A stretch of DNA of 64,000 nt from JAEUIZ01 sp046155605 (GTDB taxonomy: Bacteria > Planctomycetota > Phycisphaerae > Phycisphaerales > UBA1924): assembly GCA_046155605.1 (NCBI GenBank), contig JBJXFQ010000007.1, positions 1-64,000 on the forward strand. The letters run 5' to 3'. This document shows positions 33,661-41,772 of the stretch, one piece after another. Made by a program: the position numbers and the translations under genes. Each line of letters starts with the position of its first letter. Position 1 is the first letter of the stretch. Below the pieces are notes generated by a model. The model was not told the origin of the DNA. It searched no databases and saw only the letters and a list, made by a program, of their open reading frames with translations.

Positions 33661-35388
33661 TCCCCCGATGCCCACCGGTGGGGGCCGCAGCCACGCCACC
33701 AGCCCTCGCAGCCCCAGCATCATCCCCACCACCAGCAGCACCGCCACCGGCATCAGATACCGCATCTCCGAATCCACCCCCGCCACATCCAGCATCACCA
33801 CCAGCCCGAATCGCGACACCATCGCCGCCCAGACCAGCACGACCATCGCCGCCCACGACCACCCCAGCCGCCCGCGCCGCATCGCCCACAACCCCGCCAC
33901 TCCGCCGACCACCGCAACCACCACCGCCACCCATGTGAACACCGGTAGCGCCTCGCCGATCGCCACCTTCACCCCATCAACCCGCGCCACCGTCCGCTTC
34001 CCGAGCCAAGAAAACCCCGTCGGCACATCCCCCTTCTGTAGCGCCACCAGTGCCGATCGCCGATTCGCCACGCCGTCAAACCACGACTCTTCCTCCCGCG
34101 GCACGGGCACCGTCCGCGTCCGCGTGTACTCGGCCCGTCCCAACTTCTTCCAGCACGCCGCCGCCGATCCCGGAATCGCCCGCGCAATCTCGCCCCACTC
34201 CGGCGGCAGAAACGCCGTCGGCACCCAGCGCCGCGCCAACCGACCCTCCGCCATCGCGGCGCGAATCTCCCGGGTCGCCCTCGCCAATCGCTCGTCCCGC
34301 TCCGCCGCACTCGTCGGCCGCGCCTCCCCCATGAACCACGCCGCGTCATAGAGCGCCCAGATGCTCCACGCGCCAAACTCGCCCTTCACCTTCAGTTGAT
34401 GCGCCGCCGCCTCCTCGTAGTGCCGCAGCGCGGGGTGCGCCTCCATCACCTCCTTCATCGCCGCGAACGTCGCACTTGCGCCCGCCGCCTTCTCCCGCAC
34501 GTCCCGCGGAATCGGCACCTTCACCAGTCCTCGCTCCGGCGGGATCGACACCAGTGCCCGATACAAACTCCGAAGCCCCGGCAGTTTCAAATCGCTCGTC
34601 ACATACGCGCCCGTGTGCTTCCACGTCCGTAGCCGTACCGCGTGCTCCGACACGAACACCATCGCCAGTGGCAGCGCCACCGCCCACCCCACCCGCCGCA
34701 ACATCACCCGACCGCGCGCGCGCCTGCCGTCGCGGGTGCCACCAGTCAGCGTCGCCCCAGACAGCGACTGGTGCCTCGCCCGCCACCATTCCACTCCCGC
34801 CAATCCCAACCCCACCATCAACAATCCATAGACGATCGCGCTCTCTTGCCGAGAGTTCGCCGCCACGATCCCCGCGAACCCCGCCATCAACCCCCATCGC
34901 CTCCGCGACCGCTCCTCCCGCTCTCCCACCGCCGCACCCACGCTCACCACCAGCACCAGCAGCGCGCACGCGTACAGCGTGTCGGCATAGACCAGCCCGA
35001 ACACCACCGTCACCATCGGATGAAACGCCAAGAGCGCAAACGTCAGCACCGACCCCGCCGCGCCGATCCCCGCCACCCGCAGCCCCCGCGCCGCAATCCC
35101 CGCCGCCACCAGCCACGTCAACTCGATCCACACCCGCAGCGGCAGGCCCAACGACCCGCCCAACGCCACAAACAGCGGATACCCCGGCTGCCGCGCGAAA
35201 TGCCACTGGTCATACGGCGCGCCCCAGTACCGCGCCGCCGCCATCCCCAGAAACCCCACGCTGTCATACGGCACCGCGCGAATCTCGTCGTGCGACACCA
35301 GCACCAACTTGCACCACGCGATCAGCACGATCGCCACCCACGCCCACCGCGGCATGCCGCTCACGCTCAACTCTCGCGCGTCACCCAT
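33655..35388 (-). CDS. Large polytopic membrane protein, possible GT-C-type glycosyltransferase
   Basis: A 577-residue inner-membrane protein with about 10 hydrophobic segments in two groups (residues 10-215 and 475-565) around a soluble region with an Arg/Glu-rich middle. The early part (YDSVGFLGMAAARYWGAPYDQ, then HFARQPGYPLFVALGGSLGL) resembles the first loop of dolichyl-/lipid-linked glycosyltransferases, including acidic residues and an Arg in RQPGYPLF. This is suggestive, not decisive. It starts MGDARELS at 35388; MCGMG at 35397 is an alternative. Confidence 0.65.
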   Translation of the reverse strand: MGDARELSVSGMPRWAWVAIVLIAWCKLVLVSHDEIRAVPYDSVGFLGMAAARYWGAPYDQWHFARQPGYPLFVALGGSLGLPLRVWIELTWLVAAGIAARGLRVAGIGAAGSVLTFALLAFHPMVTVVFGLVYADTLYACALLVLVVSVGAAVGEREERSRRRWGLMAGFAGIVAANSRQESAIVYGLLMVGLGLAGVEWWRARHQSLSGATLTGGTRDGRRARGRVMLRRVGWAVALPLAMVFVSEHAVRLRTWKHTGAYVTSDLKLPGLRSLYRALVSIPPERGLVKVPIPRDVREKAAGASATFAAMKEVMEAHPALRHYEEAAAHQLKVKGEFGAWSIWALYDAAWFMGEARPTSAAERDERLARATREIRAAMAEGRLARRWVPTAFLPPEWGEIARAIPGSAAACWKKLGRAEYTRTRTVPVPREEESWFDGVANRRSALVALQKGDVPTGFSWLGKRTVARVDGVKVAIGEALPVFTWVAVVVAVVGGVAGLWAMRRGRLGWSWAAMVVLVWAAMVSRFGLVVMLDVAGVDSEMRYLMPVAVLLVVGMMLGLRGLVAWLRPPPVGIGGG

Positions 35389-35438
35389 CCCGCACAACGT
35401 ACCCGCAACGCCCCCGTGCCACCGCCGATCCCCGTGCC

Positions 35439-35590
35439 ACCGACCGTCGCCTTGGACGGTCGGTGCTGTTGCGTACCCGCCTCTTCCACTTCGTCCCCTC
35501 TTCCCTCCGTCCCCTCGTCCCTTCTTCCTCCCCCGCCCGTCTCGGGCGCGCGATCGTTGCGAGTGGCGGCCTTACGCTACTCGTTGCCGG
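35439..35590. repeat. Family-A palindrome, pyrimidine tract and family-B palindrome in tandem
   Basis: ACCGACCGTC-N6-GACGGTCGGT at 35439-35464 is followed by a nearly pure C/T tract with CGTCCC units (about 35470-35548). Then comes GATCGTTGCGAGTGGCGG with an imperfect partner at 35551-35590. They lie in a 459-bp gap without genes. The remaining 35591-35847 holds only the upstream region of the DinB gene, with a GGAGAG site near 35834. Confidence 0.8.
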
Positions 35591-35847
35591 CATCCACGCA
35601 ACCTCCACACTTGTCTTCGTCACCCCCCGGGCGTAGGTGTGGCAGCCCGCTCGTTTGCTTCCACCGAGGCTCCGAAACCGCTTCCCCCAAAAACAACGAT
35701 TCCGCCCCGGAAGGGCGGAGTCGTTGGGAGGAGAGAAGAAAGACCGTGTTCACCATTCTTTACGAATACACTCTGCCCACGGTTCACGAAAAACAAACAG
35801 TCCGCCCACCCACCCGCGGCACGCTGACATTCCGGAGAGTTTCCCCC

Positions 35848-36492
35848 ATGTCCCAGACCTCCCTGCCCCCCGCCGTCCTGGCATCCGTCGAGCCTTTCGA
35901 GTCCTTCCTCGCCCTTCCGACCACCGACCTCGTCTCACGCTACCGCCGCGGCCTCGAACGCTTCGACCGCCGAATTTTCGAACTCTCTGATGCCGAGACC
36001 GACCAGGCGTTTCTGCCCGATGCCGGCGTGGGCCGCTGGTCTGTTCGCATTCTGATTGGACACCTCGCCGACGCCGAACTCGCCTTCTCGCACCGCATGC
36101 GCCGCGCCGTCGCTGAAGACAGCCCCGTGCTCGCCCTCTGGGACGAGGACGCCTTCGTCGATGCCGGGCTCTATGGCGGCGGCCCCGCCAACACCCCGGG
36201 CGGCCACTACCCCCTCGGCGGCTTCGTCGCCGTCATCCACACCCTCCGCCGCTGGACCTCCGAATGGCTCGCCACCCTCGCGCCCCAGCAATGGGCCCGC
36301 AATGCCATGCACCCCCAACGCGGCCCGGAGACCGTCCATTCCATGGTCGCCCGCACCACCTGGCACCTCGAACACCACGCCCGCTTCCTCAACGCCAAGG
36401 TCTGCCGAATCCTCGGCCCGGACATGGGACCAGATGCCGACCCGCGCGGGGGCGGCTCCTGTGGCCCAAACTGCGGCTGCGGGAAGAAATAA
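35848..36492 (+). CDS. DinB-fold metal-dependent protein (DinB_2)
   Basis: The 214-residue four-helix protein has the three-His site of DinB/YfiT proteins: RILIGHLADAEL (first His, about residue 73) and TTWHLEHHARFLNAKV (the second and third His). The family includes thiol transferases and hydrolases. An unusual Cys-rich tail (GGGSCGPNCGCGKK) closes the protein and could bind a second metal. GGAGAG precedes the ATG. It is a single plus-strand gene before the RAYT element. Confidence 0.85.
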   Translation: MSQTSLPPAVLASVEPFESFLALPTTDLVSRYRRGLERFDRRIFELSDAETDQAFLPDAGVGRWSVRILIGHLADAELAFSHRMRRAVAEDSPVLALWDEDAFVDAGLYGGGPANTPGGHYPLGGFVAVIHTLRRWTSEWLATLAPQQWARNAMHPQRGPETVHSMVARTTWHLEHHARFLNAKVCRILGPDMGPDADPRGGGSCGPNCGCGKK

Positions 36493-36571
36493 TCCAGCAG
36501 AAATGATCGGGTGTACAGGTAAAGTGGTATAGGCGTTCCGCCTGTGTGAGCGCTCGCGCTGCACACCACGC

Positions 36572-36595
36572 CGACGACGAGCCTTCGAGTCGTCG
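36572..36595. repeat. RAYT-associated palindrome, right after the transposase stop
   Basis: CGACGAC and GTCGTCG pair across 10 bases (36572-36578 and 36589-36595). The core ACGACGAG-C-CTTCGAGTCGT matches the inverted copy at 37128-37151 almost base for base, so the two bracket the transposase gene. Confidence 0.8.
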
Positions 36596-36604
36596 CGCTC
36601 GAAC

Positions 36605-37174
36605 TTACACGTCGCGAAACGTCCAAACCTTGCCGCCCTCGCGCTCGTGGTTGATGATGTACCGAAACGTCGTCGCCTGGTGCAAACGATCCCGGATCAG
36701 CCTGAGCGCGCACTTCTTTGCCCAGACCGCGCCGGGAATCGCATCGCGAAGCGCGTGCGAGGACCGTGCCTTTGCCAGCCCGATCACCCGACGAGCGTGC
36801 GCGACCTCAAATCGACCCAGCCCGTGGACGTGCTGCGCCATCACCGCGAGCGCGAGTAACTCGACGCCGCGAGCCCGCAGCGCCCGCACCAACCACGCCA
36901 GCGCCTCGCGCCGTTGATCGGGCGTCAGCGACACCGCGGGCTTGCGCATGGCCCGCTTCGTCCACGTCCGAAGGCCCGCGTGCTCGTCCGCCGGCGGCGG
37001 GTTTCGATAGTCCCCCGAACTATGGATTCGATGGCCGTGGTCGCGAAAGCCCCGCGCGTCACCGCGGAGCCATGCCCCATACGTCGAGAACATGAAGTGG
37101 TACCACGCGCAATCCTCGTTCGAAGCGCCACGACTCGAAGACTCGTCGTGGGCGTGCGAATTCTCGTGGCGCAT
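36605..37174 (-). CDS. REP-associated tyrosine transposase (RAYT, IS200/Y1 family)
   Basis: A 189-residue Y1_Tnp-type protein: WYHFMFSTYGAWLRGDARGF near residue 22, the HUH metal motif in VMAQHVHGLGRFE (HVH) near residue 118, and the late Tyr in TTFRYIINHE as nucleophile candidate. The planctomycete FSTYGAWLxGDxRGFR form is plain. The start is uncertain: an ATG at 37174 lies beyond a palindrome that falls inside the first codons, and a GTG at 37180 is also open. It has a similar palindrome at each end and lies three bases past the GlyRS stop region. RAYTs are thought to spread REP palindromes. Confidence 0.85.
   Translation of the reverse strand: MRHENSHAHDESSSRGASNEDCAWYHFMFSTYGAWLRGDARGFRDHGHRIHSSGDYRNPPPADEHAGLRTWTKRAMRKPAVSLTPDQRREALAWLVRALRARGVELLALAVMAQHVHGLGRFEVAHARRVIGLAKARSSHALRDAIPGAVWAKKCALRLIRDRLHQATTFRYIINHEREGGKVWTFRDV
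37128..37151. repeat. RAYT-associated palindrome, inverted copy at the transposase 5' end
   Basis: CCACGAC and GTCGTGG pair across 10 bases. On the minus strand ACGACGAG-T-CTTCGAGTCGT matches the copy at 36572; the flanking GCGCTTCGAAC also recurs there as GCGCTCGAAC. It overlaps the first codons of the assigned transposase reading frame. Confidence 0.8.
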
Positions 37175-37183
37175 GTCCACGCC

Positions 37184-38914
37184 TCAGCCCCCGAGTTTCT
37201 CCCCGAGGAATCCCGTCACCTTCTCCAGCCCGATCCGCTGCTGCTGCCCCGTGTCCCGGTCACGCACCGTCACCGTCTGGTCCTTGAGCGTCTCCCCGTC
37301 GATCGTGAAGCAGAACGGACACCCGCCCTCGTCCATCCGCGCATACCGCTTCCCGATGCTCTGCTTCGCGTCCGTCTCAATGAACCCATCACGCCCGAAC
37401 CGCGCCCGCAGCTCGTCATACAGCCGCTCCGCGACCTCCGGCATGCCGTCCTTATCAACCAGCGGAAACACCGCCGCCTTGATCGGCGCCACCCGCGGAT
37501 GAAACTTCATGATCTCCGGGCTCGGCCGGCTCTCATCCCTCGTGTACGCCTCGCACATCAGCGCCAAGGCCCCGCGATCGAGCCCCGCCGCCGGCTCGAT
37601 GCAATGCGGCATATACCGCTCGCCCGCGGGAATCTCGCGCCCATCCTTCTGCTTCACCATAGCCCCGCGCGCGGGATCGAAGTAATCTAACTTGACCTTC
37701 GAATGCTCCTGATGCTGCGTCAGATCGAAGCACCCGCGATGCGCGATCCCCTCGAGCTCGCCAAAGCCCGGCGATGTGAACGGGAACCGATACTCAACGT
37801 CGCTCGTGCCCACCGAGTAGTGCGAGAGTTCGTCCTTCTCATGCTCACGAAGGATGAGGTTGTCGCCCGCGAGGCCGATCGACTTCCACCACTCCATCCG
37901 AAAATCACGCCAGAACTTGTACCAGTCCTGTGACTCGTCGGGGTGACAGAAAAACTCCAGTTCGGCCTGCTCAAACTCCCTCGAACGAAACGTGAAGTTC
38001 CGCGGCGTCACTTCATTTCGAAAGCTTGTTCCCGTATTCCCGATGCCAAAAGGAATCTTCACGCGCGTCGTGTCAACGACGTTCTTGAACTGCACAAAGA
38101 TGCCCTGAGCGGTCTCGGGGCGAAGATATGCTTTGTCGTCCCCAGTTGCCGTTGCACCAACATACGTCGAGAACATCAAATTGAATTGTCTGGGTTCCGT
38201 AAGCGATTCCGAAGCTTCACAGTTCGGACAAGCGGGCGTACGTCCAAGATCTTTGCGACACTCCGCAAGCGATCCCGACCACACCACCGCGGGCTGCTTG
38301 AATGCCTTTAGCTCGCGCTTTGATAGACTTAAATTATCGGCGCACTCACTGATTGAGCCGCCGATTGCACTTTTAAAGAACTTGGGTTGTTGCCAGCTAT
38401 CGGTCAGCATGGCGTCTAAGCGTTGTACACGACGGCATTCTTTGACATATTCTACTGCTCGCTGCCAATCTCCAGCCGCCATTGCTTCTTCGTATTCCTG
38501 TGCAGGGAAATCCGGAAACCGATCATTGATGTCAGCTAGCTCTCCTCTGTCGGACCATCCGACGACCCAAACATGATCGGCGCGGAATCGCGACTTGCAG
38601 GCCTTGCAATCCACCATCGGGTCATTGAACCCCCCGACGTGCCCGCTCGCCTCCCACACCTTCGGATGCTGGATGATCCGCGTCTCCAGCGGCACACACC
38701 GCACCCGCTCGCCGTTGGGCCCTTTGCGCCCCCAGCACGGGTTCATGATCATGTCCTGCCACCACGCCTCGCGCAGGTTCTTCTTGAGCTGCGCGCCCAG
38801 CGGGCCGTAATCCCAGAAGCCGTTGATCCCGCCGTAGATCTCGCTGGCCTGATAGACAAACCCGCGCCGCTTGCACAGCGCCATGATCGCATCCATCGAC
38901 TTTGCCTCGGCCAT
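37184..38914 (-). CDS. glyQS: Glycyl-tRNA synthetase, single-chain type, with a GC-poor insert region
   Basis: A 576-residue class II homodimeric enzyme. It shows the N-terminal GFVYQASEIYGGINGFWDYG, TEPRQFNLMFSTYVG, YLRPETAQGIFVQFKNVVDT (motif 2 area), IPFGIGNTGTSFRNEVTPRN, FPFTSPGFGELEGIAHRG and a C-terminal anticodon domain with DTGQQQRIGLEKVTGFLGEK. Residues about 115-260 (38130-38570) are encoded at about 45-50% G+C against about 65% around. That stretch includes the CRRVQRLDAMLTDSWQQPKF segment and a lone CPNC, and is the variable insert before motif 1/2. Its 3' end touches the RAYT gene. Confidence 0.95.
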   Translation of the reverse strand: MAEAKSMDAIMALCKRRGFVYQASEIYGGINGFWDYGPLGAQLKKNLREAWWQDMIMNPCWGRKGPNGERVRCVPLETRIIQHPKVWEASGHVGGFNDPMVDCKACKSRFRADHVWVVGWSDRGELADINDRFPDFPAQEYEEAMAAGDWQRAVEYVKECRRVQRLDAMLTDSWQQPKFFKSAIGGSISECADNLSLSKRELKAFKQPAVVWSGSLAECRKDLGRTPACPNCEASESLTEPRQFNLMFSTYVGATATGDDKAYLRPETAQGIFVQFKNVVDTTRVKIPFGIGNTGTSFRNEVTPRNFTFRSREFEQAELEFFCHPDESQDWYKFWRDFRMEWWKSIGLAGDNLILREHEKDELSHYSVGTSDVEYRFPFTSPGFGELEGIAHRGCFDLTQHQEHSKVKLDYFDPARGAMVKQKDGREIPAGERYMPHCIEPAAGLDRGALALMCEAYTRDESRPSPEIMKFHPRVAPIKAAVFPLVDKDGMPEVAERLYDELRARFGRDGFIETDAKQSIGKRYARMDEGGCPFCFTIDGETLKDQTVTVRDRDTGQQQRIGLEKVTGFLGEKLGG

Positions 38915-38994
38915 GACTCAACCTCCGGCGCACCCGCGCGCAACCACACGAAAACGGGGCGAAGTATAGGAACCCGCGCCGCCGCTCTTTGGTG

Positions 38995-39143
38995 GCACCG
39001 GACTCCTGACCGGTGCAGAGCCACTTCGCCACTCCGACCCTCCGCCACTTCACCTCGTCACCTGCTCACGTGCTCACCTCCTCACCTCTTCTCTTCCCCC
39101 CCCGTTCCTTCGTCCCCGCGTCCCTTCGTCCCTACTCTCTTCC
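38995..39143. repeat. Family-E palindrome followed by a long pyrimidine tract
   Basis: GCACCGG-N8-CCGGTGC (38995-39016) is followed from about 39025 to 39143 by C/T-rich DNA with CACCTC and CGTCCC units. The tract runs into the ruvA start. It occupies the 229-bp divergent gap between glyQS and ruvA, so it may overlap both promoters. Confidence 0.75.
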
Positions 39144-39776
39144 ATGCTCAGCCGCATCGTCGGCATCCTCGACGCCGTCGACCCCGCCGCACACGAGGCC
39201 CTCATCCGCCCCGACGGCCTCCCGCTCACCCTCCAGGTCCTCGTCCCCGGCTACCTCGCCCGCTCCCTCCTCGACCGCATCGGCCAGACCCTCACCCTCC
39301 ACACCCACCTCTACCTCGAAGGCCAGGGCCAGGGCTCCTCCTTCGTCCCGCGCCTCCTCGGCTTCGGCTCCCCCGACGAACGCCGCTTCTTCGAACTCCT
39401 CACCAGCGTCGAGGGCCTCGGCAATCGCCGCGCCCTCCGCGTCCTCGCCGAGCCCCCCGCCGACATCGCCCGCGCCATCGCCTCCGAAGACGCGGCCTGG
39501 CTCACCCGCCTCCCCGAGATCGGCAAGAAAACCGCCGAGAAGGTCATCCTCGAACTCAAGACCAAGGTCAAGCCCTTCGCGCAAGGCGTCATCCCGCCGA
39601 CCGCCGCCAAGCCCCGCTCGCGCGACGGCACCGACCAGGCCATCGCCGGCCTCATCGCGCTGGGCCAGACCCGCGGAGAGGCCCAGCGACTCGTCCGCGA
39701 CGCCATCGACCGCAACCCCGCGCTCAAGACGCCCGAAGACCTCATCGCCGCCGCCCTCGGCGCGGCGACGCCGTAA
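39144..39776 (+). CDS. ruvA: Holliday junction branch migration protein RuvA
   Basis: The 210-residue protein has the RuvA layout: N-terminal OB fold (MLSRIVGILDAVDPAAHEAL, LHTHLYLEG), two helix-hairpin-helix motifs (FFELLTSVEGLGNRRALRVL and WLTRLPEIGKKTAEKVILEL), and a C-terminal domain (QAIAGLIALGQTRGEAQRLV). It binds Holliday junctions as a tetramer and loads RuvB. Neither ruvB nor ruvC is next to it. Confidence 0.93.
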   Translation: MLSRIVGILDAVDPAAHEALIRPDGLPLTLQVLVPGYLARSLLDRIGQTLTLHTHLYLEGQGQGSSFVPRLLGFGSPDERRFFELLTSVEGLGNRRALRVLAEPPADIARAIASEDAAWLTRLPEIGKKTAEKVILELKTKVKPFAQGVIPPTAAKPRSRDGTDQAIAGLIALGQTRGEAQRLVRDAIDRNPALKTPEDLIAAALGAATP

Positions 39777-39820
39777 GCATCAATGCTTGTGGGCAGTGAA
39801 CGCTACTTCTGTGGTGAGCC

Positions 39821-40000
39821 GGGGCGTCCCCGCCCCGTTTCCTTCCGCCGCTTCGCCCGTCAGGGCGCACGATCGTTGCGAGTGGCGGCTTTGCGCCACT
39901 CGTTGAGCAATCCCTTTGTGCGATTGGCACCTCTCTCCGCCGCTCGCCCGCTTCGGGCAAACGATCGTTGCGAGTGGCGGCTCTGCGCCACTCGTTGCCG
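39821..40000. repeat. Palindrome cluster: one family-C and two family-B copies
   Basis: GGGGCG-TCCC-CGCCCC at 39821-39836 is family C. CGAGTGGCG-N6-CGCCACTCG at 39879-39902 and again at 39971-39994 is family B, both inside the longer conserved GATCGTTGCGAGTGGCGGCT. The starts are 92 bases apart. The 304-bp gap between ruvA and the hypothetical gene holds nothing else. Confidence 0.88.
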
Positions 40001-40080
40001 CACCGGCGCACTTTCCAGCTTCTTCTCTTTGTCGCCCCCCGGGCGAACGCGCGACCCCTCAAAGGACCATGCCGCCGCTT

Positions 40081-40734
40081 TCAGAGATCGAACAACGCGT
40101 ACAGATGCTCGCGGTCGATGCGCCGCTTTGCCGCCACCTCCGGACGCGATTCGGGGCACATATGCGCGAGCACCCGCTCCAAGTTCCTCTCGTGCCGTCG
40201 AAGGAGCGAGCAATGCACGGAAAGAAGCTCTTGTGCCGGACGCACCCGATGCGCTGGATCGATGAGACAGAGTTGGGAGAAGCGATAGTATTCTGTGTTG
40301 TTTCCAAATCGGCGATACGCGAATGTGCATGATCGCACCGCAAAGCCACCTTTCGGCACAACCGTCCGGCGCCCTTCGGCGTGCTGAATCAGGATCCGGC
40401 CTTCGCCCAACGGCGAGAGACGCAGCGGCACGAACTCGGCCACGAAGCGTCGGCGTCGATTTCGATGGTGCATCCCGACATATGCCAAGCTCAGCAAGAC
40501 CAAGACATAAACCGCTATGGCCGCGGTGCGCATGGTGGATGTCGTGCTCAGCAGCGTAAACAAGGCGAAGAATACCGAAGCGACTAACATGAACACAAAC
40601 ATTATATATGTGGGCCTGTATCGCGCCGAGATCGTGCATGAGCCGTCGCTGCCGTACTCCACATCGACAAGCGAACTGGGCACCAGCGGCCCGCGCGGAG
40701 TAGCGATCTCGGCCTTCGTTTGCTTGCTAGCCAC
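40081..40734 (-). CDS. Hypothetical two-helix membrane protein
   Basis: A 217-residue protein not recognised by family. Two adjacent hydrophobic segments (YIMFVFMLVASVFFALFTLL and AAIAVYVLVLLSLAYVGMH, about residues 60-105) are followed by a basic soluble C-terminal half (RRRRFVAEFVPLRLSPLGEG, LLSVHCSLLRRHERNLERV). A GTG at 40734 is the likely start; it overlaps the last eight bases of thiL. Its G+C content is clearly lower than that of its neighbours, so it may be a recent arrival. Confidence 0.6.
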   Translation of the reverse strand: MASKQTKAEIATPRGPLVPSSLVDVEYGSDGSCTISARYRPTYIMFVFMLVASVFFALFTLLSTTSTMRTAAIAVYVLVLLSLAYVGMHHRNRRRRFVAEFVPLRLSPLGEGRILIQHAEGRRTVVPKGGFAVRSCTFAYRRFGNNTEYYRFSQLCLIDPAHRVRPAQELLSVHCSLLRRHERNLERVLAHMCPESRPEVAAKRRIDREHLYALFDL

Positions 40735-41737
40735 GATGCTCCCACCCCCACTCCGTCGCATCCTCCATCCGCCCCTCCACCTCCACACCGCACGCCGGCC
40801 CCGCCGCCTCCACCTTGCCGATCCGCGTCAGGCGCACCCCCGTCGGCGTCGCGCTCGGCAGCTCGCGCCCCGCCCCCACCACAAACAGCAACTCATAATC
40901 CTCCCCGTCGCTCATCGCTCGCCGCCAGTCCACGCCCTCATTCCGCGGCACCGCGCCCGCCTCCACCCGCACGCTCACGCCCGACGCCTTCCCCAGCCGC
41001 CCCGCGTCGCGGCCCAGCCCGTCCGACACGTCCATCATCGCCCGCAGGTCCGCGCCCAGCACGTCGCACAGCCATGCCGCCTCCGCCAATCGCGGCTCGA
41101 ATGTCAGATGTCGCCCCAGCCCCGTCGCCGCGTCGAATGAGCCGCCGAGAAGTCCCGTCACCCACACCGAATCCCCCGGCCGCGCCCCGCTCCGCAGCAC
41201 CGGCCCGCGCCGCTCATGCGGCAGCCCCACCACCGCCACCGACACCACCAGTTCGCTCCCGCTTGATATGTCCCCGCCCACCAGCGGGCATCCCCAGTTC
41301 GCCGCCCACTCAAAGACCGCGTCGAAGAGCGCGTCAGCATCGATCCCTACTCCGCCCTTCCCCGCTCCTCCATCACCCGTTCCACCCGCGCGTTGCCCAC
41401 TCCCTCCTCCCATCGGCACCACAGCCCCCGCCATCGCCGCCAGTGGTCGGCCCCCCGCCGCCGCGATGTCCGAGAGCGCCCGCGCCACCGCCTTCCGCCC
41501 GATGAGCGCCATCGGCGTCCCCGGCCGCACATGCCGCCCCATCACCACCTGATCGATCTTCAGCAGCAGTTGCCGACCGCCCGCCTCGCCACCAGCACCA
41601 CCGCCGGCCGCACCACCAGCCCCCCCGCCAACCTGGATCACGGCACAATCATGCCCCGGCCCAGCCACCACCTGCCCAAACCGCGACAACCCCGCCGACC
41701 GCGCATAGACCCGCGCCAGGAGTTCCGACTCGTTCAT
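40727..41737 (-). CDS. thiL: Thiamine-monophosphate kinase
   Basis: A 336-residue AIR-synthase-fold enzyme that phosphorylates thiamine monophosphate to the diphosphate. Motifs: GHDCAVIQVGGGA near the start, ALIGRKAVARALSDIAAAGG, GCPLVGGDISSGSELVVSVA, MMDVSDGLGRDAGRLGKASG and AMSDGEDYELLFVVGAG. Two Gly/Ala-rich low-complexity loops (about residues 37-55 and 110-130) are longer than in most homologues. The TAG overlaps the GTG of the downstream membrane-protein gene. Confidence 0.93.
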   Translation of the reverse strand: MNESELLARVYARSAGLSRFGQVVAGPGHDCAVIQVGGGAGGAAGGGAGGEAGGRQLLLKIDQVVMGRHVRPGTPMALIGRKAVARALSDIAAAGGRPLAAMAGAVVPMGGGSGQRAGGTGDGGAGKGGVGIDADALFDAVFEWAANWGCPLVGGDISSGSELVVSVAVVGLPHERRGPVLRSGARPGDSVWVTGLLGGSFDAATGLGRHLTFEPRLAEAAWLCDVLGADLRAMMDVSDGLGRDAGRLGKASGVSVRVEAGAVPRNEGVDWRRAMSDGEDYELLFVVGAGRELPSATPTGVRLTRIGKVEAAGPACGVEVEGRMEDATEWGWEHRG

Positions 41738-41772
41738 CCCTCAAGCGTAGTGGCGGGGCGATACTACAGGCG

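Noticed and set aside
33356..33938. Open frames in several directions over the 90-bp repeats
   Set aside because: They are open only because the unit length is divisible by three; the peptides are exact repeats without any domain, and no ribosome site is seen.
40081..40788. Longer start of the hypothetical membrane protein (40788)
   Set aside because: The extra N-terminal residues would lie inside thiL and are Gly/Arg-rich mirror sequence; a GTG at 40734 is better placed.
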